64,000 bases of DNA from Petrosia ficiformis (taxonomy: Eukaryota > Porifera > Demospongiae > Haplosclerida > Petrosiidae): assembly GCA_947044365.1 (NCBI GenBank), contig OX345641.1:4434460-4498459 (forward strand), given 5' to 3'. The position numbers were made by a program, and so were the translations under genes. The number at the start of each line of letters is the position of its first letter. The stretch's first letter is position 1. Shown in pieces: positions 57,524 to 64,000 of this stretch. The notes under the pieces were generated by a model, which saw only the letters and a program-made list of their open reading frames with translations, was not told the DNA's origin and made no database searches.

Positions 57524-57710
57524 ACTATAATAATTCTGTGATTAACTAATTTGTTTATTGATCATTCTTACAATATAAATAGTTTGATTACATCACCGAT
57601 TGACAAAAAAAAATCAGTGTTTATATAGTTGTAATGCAAAATGCATGATGATTATTGTATTATACCAACATACAGTATGATGGTGACATTAACAGTATAA
57701 TAGAGCAGAT
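57524..57710. other. 187-bp junction between convergent halves
   Basis: AT-rich; the plus and minus ORFs end here tail to tail. No shared sequence between the two 3' ends was noticed. Confidence 0.6.
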
Positions 57711-58860
57711 TTAGCCATCCTCATCACTATCATCGCCAGCTCTGGTAGATGGAATGTTGGCATAAAACTGTTGATGTTGAGCAGGTAGATATTTGACAGC
57801 AAGGGTTTGCACATCATCTGCTTTTGCTTTTTTAATTGGAAGAGGATATTGCTGATACAGACATCGAGGGATACTCATCCCTTTCATTCCCCTTTTCTTA
57901 CTGTAGGAAACACACTGAGGTTCCTCGCTGACATTGTAAGTATGCCTTACCCAGACTTCATTCAAAAGGGTACACTCTACTACTTTGCTAATGACAACTT
58001 TTTCCCCTGAACCAAAGTTAAACCAGACTGCACTGTGAAAGTTGAGTGGCTTTTTATCTTCATCTTTTGTTCGTTCTGTATAACGAAGATTCGATGATTC
58101 ATAATAATCTCGAAAATATGACTGCTGCATTTCCGTTACTTGAACCTTGTACTCACTATGAACAAATGCATTATAAACATGCTGGTACCAATCATTTGGT
58201 GTATATACATTCTCAATTCTGTTCGCATGCTTTTCAATGATGGCAAAAAATCGATCAGCAGGACCATACGTATGACCCAGAATTAAGAATTTGTAATCAA
58301 TTCTTGAGTATACCTTACGGCGAATGAGATCCTGAAAAAACCAGATTATGCAGTTATTCTTGTTTTGGCCAGGGCAATTATCAGCCCACCAAATACTATG
58401 TTTAGCACCAGATCTTCCAAAGGGGGTATTGTATATGAAGTGTGACAAACATGAAATAACCTCATTTGCTCCTCTTCTTGCCATTAGTTCATGCCACATA
58501 AAAGCAGTCATTAACTGATGTGAAGCACTGTAAACTCCGAATAGGTAAGTCCATAGTAGTCTCTGATAAAACTGCTCTCCAACAGATAACTTGGGCGTTG
58601 GCAAATTTTTTTTGGAAATCAAAGTGGAAAACGTCTACTGCACTAATGCTATTGAAGAGTTGCAAGTCGCTCACACACGCTATACACTTCCACTCAATAT
58701 CAGAAGAGCTTAGCATTTCATATTCATCTTTTTGCAGGCCAACTCAATGGGAATGGAACCATTGGTTACACATCCCGTCACAATAGATGCCCATCTCATG
58801 GTCATGAACCTCCTCTCCACAACTCCCACAAAGGAATTCGTTGCTATTGCTGGCCATAAA
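57711..58860 (-). pseudogene. PHD finger plus DDE-like C-terminal half, two frame lesions
   Basis: From 58858 down, the frame reads FLCGSCGEEVHDHE, YCDGMCNQWFHSH, then TGA, VGLQKDEYEML, WKCIACV: a PHD finger (C4HC3) in which the codon after WFHSH, expected Cys, is TGA. A short linker leads to DVFHFDFQ, and an A8 run near 58608 shifts the frame by one; with it the sequence continues NLPTPKLSVGEQFYQRLLW in the long open frame that ends at 57711. This part has the family's DDE-type blocks: the Asp in FHFDFQ, ADNCPGQNKN, and GPADRFFAIIEKHA. The 303-codon ORF is otherwise intact to an acidic end. Expected to be joined to the plus-strand N-terminal half in related genes, so an inversion or two adjacent copies is likely. 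Confidence 0.6.
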
Positions 58861-60836
58861 GGTCACTAAAACGTTCAGAAGGACTGGCTGCCAAAAGGGT
58901 ACTTTCTTTTCTGTCACAACCACATTGTACGGCGTGTGATACCGTAGTAATTTTAAAAACGGTTTTTATGAAATAATACGGAATACGTTATAGTTCCGTT
59001 TTTGACCAGAGCCCTTCAATTAAATTCAGCAAATTTCGAATAAACACATGCCACACCCACCATTAAATAATTACATGTACAGACTCAGAGAAAGCTAAAA
59101 CTTTCCTGGATGCTTCACTAAGATGCTCTTACAACTTATTAAAGTAAGTAAGTGATTAGTCAATTCGCCAAATTAAAGTCCTTGCCAAATTTCCCTCGAT
59201 ACAGTGTAAATGATAGCTACTGGAAACTTCATTAGATTGCTAAAACCCCATGTTTCAATCTTACCACCCATTATTGGGGTGATAAAAAAAATTCTTGCCA
59301 TTAAAAAATTAATTCTCACAGCTAAATAAATCTTCTTAGCACAAAAAAAACCTTGCAGAACAAAGAAACATTATTGACGCCAATCAAAATTGTCATGGCA
59401 GTAAATCTAAGAGGCCAGACACAACTGTTGCAACATTATACTGAGCAACGTTGTGAAAGAGTTCAACAAAGAAGATGAAATAAAACTCAGTGAACATCTT
59501 GTAAAGGCTAGCTTGTCACATTAGAAACCTGCCTTTGTTAGAGAAAAGGCTACCCGGACAAATAATAATTCTGATGTTGACCTATTCGTGTATTGCTTAT
59601 AAGAGCTATATATAGTCTAATGTTTGCTATGCAGTTGTCTATTTTTTATGCACATAATTATAATTATGTCATCGCAACTCCACATCTGCTAGACTCAAAT
59701 AATACAACTATAGTGTCATCACTAGGTTGGAATGTCTTCTTGTTTGTACGTGTTGGTGGAATTGATCTCACTGCTACAGCAGTGTGACTTCAAACAAATC
59801 ATGGAGACAACCATGTGGGAGGACACTTGATGCTACTTTGCCTTGCTAAGGCACACGAAAGTAAGTAAGTTATACTGCAAATACTTAATCACCCTGTTCC
59901 TTACTCTATGTAGTTATAATAAAATGTTACTACGATGTGAACACAACTTCCTATTCAGGAGATTTGAAGTTAAAGACTGATGTTGGTCTTTTCGATCACA
60001 GGAGTACAATTTCTATACAATCACCTCCTTCCCATAGTAATAGTGGTGAGAGTTTGCTAGCTAGAGCAGACAGTCTGTGCTAGAACTGGAAAGATGATAA
60101 ATATGCATGCAAATACTCAACGGAAGGCTTCTAAAGGTACTACATATTCTTATAAATGTGGTAGGAAGGAAATACACAAATGCTTAGTGATCAAAAAGAC
60201 AAACCACATGAACTACTTCCACTCCAAGACTGGGAGAAGATATTTCATGGAAATGTTAAATATTATAGTGGTCAGTCTGAGGGATGAAATAAGAAACGAA
60301 ATAGTGAAGCTTTTAAGACTGAAGAAAAGTGAAACCCATGACCTCAACTGTATCACCTCAGCTGTGATTTTGACTTTCCAAGATATGCCAATAGGAGAGT
60401 GAAGTGTATTGATGGAGATATTCCATTTGATGCTAATGACATCAAACAGTCTTATAAGAATGGGACAATACATACAAGGCCTCAATAGTGATATTCTATG
60501 CAGTGGATGAAATAATGGTCGGACATCGGACATTTTCCAACCAATTTCTCTGGATATCCAAGCAAACGTCTACGTGAACAGTCAAATTGTCAGAACAAAA
60601 TTCTAATTGCCACGTTTCAATAATTATTAATATTATTATTAAAGTAGGCGTGGTCGTTGTAAACAAACACACGTTTTGTAGAAGATTAGATGTGTTGAAA
60701 TTTGTAGAAAAAAGGATCTCAGTTTCTGAGGAAGGGCAGCAGGTGAAGAGAAGAAAGCTAAAACATGATACATATAAACATTGCGTAATAGTGTGACTGA
60801 GAGTGTCAGACCGTCGCGTGGCTGGACCGTGAGACT
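58861..60836. other. Intergenic, no gene recognised
   Basis: AT-rich with several short ORFs (59593-59787, 60094-60402, 60587-60796). The last reads KFVEKRISVSEEGQQVKRRK and could be an exon, but no family or splice frame supports it. A GTTTTTATG..CCGTTTTTG inverted block lies at 58945-59010. Confidence 0.45.
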
Positions 60837-61972
60837 ATGACAGAAGGTGGAGCAAAGGTTGTAACAAAGCTGAAATGTCGAGTTTGCAGTAAGTATAGAG
60901 TGCTTAACTACAAATAATGAGAAGAGGTGTATAGTATTATCATACTTGATGACTGGGATCAGTGGAAGGAAAATGCATTGCCTTGTACTTGACAGTAATT
61001 GATAACATGGTCTAATAAGTTGTTGTTATAATCATGAAATTTCCATAATTATTTTAGTACTAATTTTCTACATACATTCAGAATGAAATGTTAACAAGCA
61101 TTATTATTTTTTCACTTTCAATACGGGAGCTAGCAAGGATCATGTCAGAACAAAATTTGGAAATGGAAGAGCAAAACCGAACTTATTCAGACAATTTGTC
61201 CAAACACTTTCCAAGCCTTATTTCATCCACTGCTATGCAAATCAGAACAAGTGAGTAGCTAGATATCTAGATAAAATTACAATCTACAATGATAACAATA
61301 ATAATTATTATGGTCAGTAACTGTGATACAAGGCAATGAGGATGATTGTACATGTCTTCCCACTTAAGATACATATGACAATTTATTTGGATTTATACCT
61401 ATCAAGGACAGTGACACCGATTATGAACTAGAAACTGCTTTGTAACTTAGTAGTAAAGAGACAGTAGCTATGGAAGCTTTAACTAGAACTGATGCTTTGA
61501 ATTTGGAGGATTATGAATTTTGGTTATACTTATAATTATTATTTGCAAAATGTTAATGATGGTAACTAGATGTTTATCCTTAAAGAAACACCTCTCCTGA
61601 GTAAGTGATTGCCTTGTTCAGTCGTCGGGTAAAAGCTAAAGAAACAGTAATAAGCACCTGACCTTAATCCAACGCCTGGCATGGCATCTGCAAACAAGTG
61701 TTGCAGAAATTGTTTCATAGTTTGTGAATTTGCTCAGTTTAGTCATAGTCTGGCGAGCACAGCTAATCTTATACTTCAAAATGGAGGGCCTAGGGAACTG
61801 TAATGAAACTTGTAGCTTCGTTGGAATGTAGGGTAACCATAAAAATTCAACCATAATCATGTGACGGGATGAAAACACATCTTGTGCAGTGCAATAATTG
61901 TAATAATATGGCTGTTAAGGCTAATTATTATGTTTGGTAACGATCATCTCGTGTGTATGCATCTCATTATCA

Positions 61973-62767
61973 TTTCAAATTTTCGTAATGTATGTTATAT
62001 TAGAATTGAGTTAATAAAATTGTAAAAAGTGACCAGTTTGCAACTTATCTACAAATTTGATGCTGGCTCGTTCATAATATTGGTCCGTCGAGACGGATAC
62101 ACAGTAGAACTAGTATATACTTCATCACTAGCCAGCCTGTATACTCAATTCTCGAGCTAACTTCCAGTCTAATTGAAACAATTGTGTTAACCACATGGTA
62201 ATTCCAATTGATGCCCACTGTTGCCTGTCGAGATGGCATTTGAAACTAATCTCCGGAAGAGAAGAAGAATCTTTCTTGCGCAAGTTACTCGGCTAATAAA
62301 CTGTGTCTCTGAACTGGAAAGTCTTGCTGATCCACCTCGAACTGCTGATCATGCATAAGCATGGTTCTATCTCGAGATTTTTGTTTGGGGAGGAAGGATG
62401 TTGACCACACCCACATTTCATTAAACCACACCCATTTAATTAGTGCAATAATGGATTGGGGATTATGAGAAGTGAAAAGTTACGAGTGATTATATCATAA
62501 GGAGATTTTGTGTCTTTTCAACTTTGTCTATTGTTTCCAAAATTTTGGGGGGGAAGCTGGAGAGTTTAGGAAAGAAGCTTCCCCCCCCCCCCCCCCCCCC
62601 CCAGTAGATAAAACCCTGCTAAGATTTACTAATTAAACTGCAGACAATAGACTCTGATTTTAAGAAGCTAAACTTTCAATTTTTTGTAATGTTCGTTATA
62701 TCAGAATTGAGTTAATAAAAAATTGAAAAGGTGAATAGTTTGCAGCTTATTGATACTGGCTCGTTCA
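61973..62767 (+). mobile_element. Small internally deleted BEL/Pao-like element (TRIM-like)
   Basis: Sequence at 61973-62074 and 62672-62767 is a direct repeat of about 95-100 bases ending CTGGCTCGTTCA, and looks like paired LTR remnants. Directly after the first copy the sequence ATATTGGTCCGTCGAGACGG resembles the primer-binding region of the BEL element at 44555-44578. At 62233 an ORF begins MAFETNLRKRRRIFLAQVT, similar in type to a BEL gag start, and stops after 41 codons. The rest of the internal region is deleted; a 22-C run (62581-62602) lies inside. Confidence 0.6.
62581..62602. repeat. 22-base poly(C) tract
   Basis: Uninterrupted C run in an AT-rich region, inside the deleted LTR element, with a G-rich stretch (GGGGGGGAAGC) about 35 bases upstream on the same strand. 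Confidence 0.95.
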
Positions 62768-63801
62768 ATGGCTTTATAGTTTTTGCCTGGCATGTGGCGA
62801 ATAGACTGTACCCAAATACAGAGTGGTTTTGAGAGATGAAGAAATTGTGATGTTTTTAAAGGACTTCTATATCTAAAGAGTGCATAAATTCCTAAAGCCT
62901 TTATCAGACCAAGATACAACAACAACTATTGACCTTGATGCAGTTCAAATCAAAAGCCTTTAAAACAATTATGTAGCAGGCACTTTTCCCAAACACTTTT
63001 GGAAGACACAAACACATCTTTCCCCTTTAAAAACATATCCACAACTGCTCTCTGCTCTTTTTTGAGAGGCTGTGCTTGCCAGACTAGTTTAGTCTAGGAT
63101 TTTGTTATCAAGAGTACTGAAAGAGAGCTATAGTGTAAGTGAAGCTAGTTATTCCAAGCAGATTAGTTGAGATAAGCAATCACTTTTTAGAAGGTTGGGC
63201 ATTGGCAGTCTACTCCATCGAGTCTGTTTGCTCTCCTCCTGCAGTCATGGAAGTAACACATTAGTTTAAATTTTAAACCATGGTAGGTAGTTAGTTATAA
63301 GGCTGATAATGATGTATGGAGAGTTTCAAATAGTTCCAAATAGTTTAATAGAACAAACACCTCCTTCAAAAAATTTTGTTTTAACGCCATGTGCATAGGT
63401 CCAGAAGAGAAATACACACCAGGGCATTTCTTTAAGCATATACAGTAATTTGTTACTTTATAATTAGTCAATTGTTTGCTCAAATTTTAGGAACAGCGCA
63501 ACTCCTTGGGAAATGTTGTGAGAGAGTTGAGCAAGAAAATTAAAATGAATAATAACTGTCACATGATAGTAAGAAGGGGACACATGTTAGAGGATGTTCT
63601 GAAGAGACTGGCTTGAGCTAATTGAATCATGCAATAAAATATGGGTAAGTTAAAGTGTATAGGATGAAGATTAGGTAGATTTCACTTAACAATACTTAAT
63701 AAGAAAAGTACATATATTTATGTACATGTAATAATGACTGAAATGTTGATGAACATGTCAATACAGGTGGAATTCATGGGAGAACAAGGCATTGACACTG
63801 G

Positions 63802-63945
63802 AGGGCTGACTCGTGAATGTTTCAGGCTGGTTGGTACCACATTTTCATTATGTATTTAGAACTCACTGGCTGCAGGGCTGACTCGTGAATGTTTCAGGCT
63901 GGTTGGTACCACATTTCCGTTATGTATTTAGAACCCACTGCCTGC
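63802..63945 (+). repeat. 72-bp tandem duplication covering a HECT exon 3' half
   Basis: AGGGCTGACTCGTGAATG.. at 63802-63873 recurs at 63874-63945 with few changes. It contains the exon 3' end (GGLTRECFRL) and its donor, so the second unit offers a second copy of the donor without an acceptor. Confidence 0.85.
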
Positions 63946-64000
63946 TTCAAGCACAATTCAGTAGCTTATCAGATGAATATATGCTACCTCTACAGATAGT

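Larger units (their letters stand above)
60837..63945 (+). pseudogene. HECT-type E3 ligase-like exons, fragmentary
   Basis: Possible first exon 60837-60888 (MTEGGAKVVTKLKCRVC, GTAAGT donor). A possible second exon lies at about 61137-61250, open in two frames. Clear family signal comes later: 63491-63615 reads VVRELSKKIK..CHMIVRRGHMLEDVLKRL, then TGA, and exon 63767-63829 (AG acceptor, GT donor, 21 codons) reads VEFMGEQGIDTGGLTRECF, which matches the start of a HECT domain (F-x-GE-x-GiD-x-GGLtRE-F). The in-frame TGA after KRLA and the transposon relic between suggest decay; the catalytic Cys lobe would lie beyond the window. Sponges carry many such HECT genes. Confidence 0.45.

Noticed and set aside
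59593..60796. Several ORFs of 64-106 codons
   Set aside because: No recognisable domain or consistent splice frame; kept as unassigned intergenic sequence.

Overview
The window is eukaryotic and AT-rich. It has GT-AG introns, microsatellites, many short non-autonomous transposons and two LTR retrotransposons. A single-exon beta-helix/multi-pass membrane protein, a fibronectin-III receptor with a ROS/anosmin-like cysteine-rich N-terminus, a galectin fragment and a HECT fragment fit an early-branching animal. I infer a marine sponge (demosponge) from gene content and style, not from a search.

The dominant structure is a giant imperfect inverted repeat. The left arm runs about 1446-20162, the spacer 20163-21496, and the right arm about 21497-37100. 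The arms carry the same features in mirror order: a receptor gene, a hAT-type zinc-finger relic, a conserved 63-codon ORF, a decayed two-domain galectin gene, small repeats and a 75-codon ORF. They differ by substitutions (about 2-6% in exons compared by eye) and by arm-specific insertions. The left arm alone has a Ty1/copia element (13404-18243, 5-bp target duplication). That element is itself interrupted by a TA-flanked element (16326-16834). The right arm alone has a second copy of the TA element (28575-29320) and a TTAA-flanked insertion (27086-27807). The empty site for each insertion is visible in the opposite arm, so the order of events can be read.

The left receptor gene (minus strand) can be built from 18 exons. 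All have canonical splice sites and matching phases, giving 687 codons plus a stop. The right copy (plus strand) has lost the end of exon 5, all of exon 6 and the exon 9 acceptor, so it is probably a pseudogene, or an allele if the inverted repeat is an assembly join.

To the right lies a 3' fragment of a beta-helix membrane-protein paralogue whose 3' UTR is split by a young BEL/Pao element with seemingly identical LTRs (38672-44842). Next come a RecQ-like helicase relic, the intact 1167-residue paralogue (46705-50208), a perfect 35-bp hairpin (52407-52479) and a minus-strand coiled-coil gene (53365-55912). A transposase-like gene follows, with its N-terminal half on plus and a PHD plus DDE-like half on minus, tail to tail (56495-58860). 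The window ends in a decayed HECT-type E3 ligase region that contains a small deleted relative of the BEL element (61973-62767).

Most of the window is repeat-driven. The genes most likely to be functional are the left receptor, the beta-helix membrane protein and the coiled-coil gene. Frame breaks at homopolymer runs in otherwise young sequence could be consensus errors.
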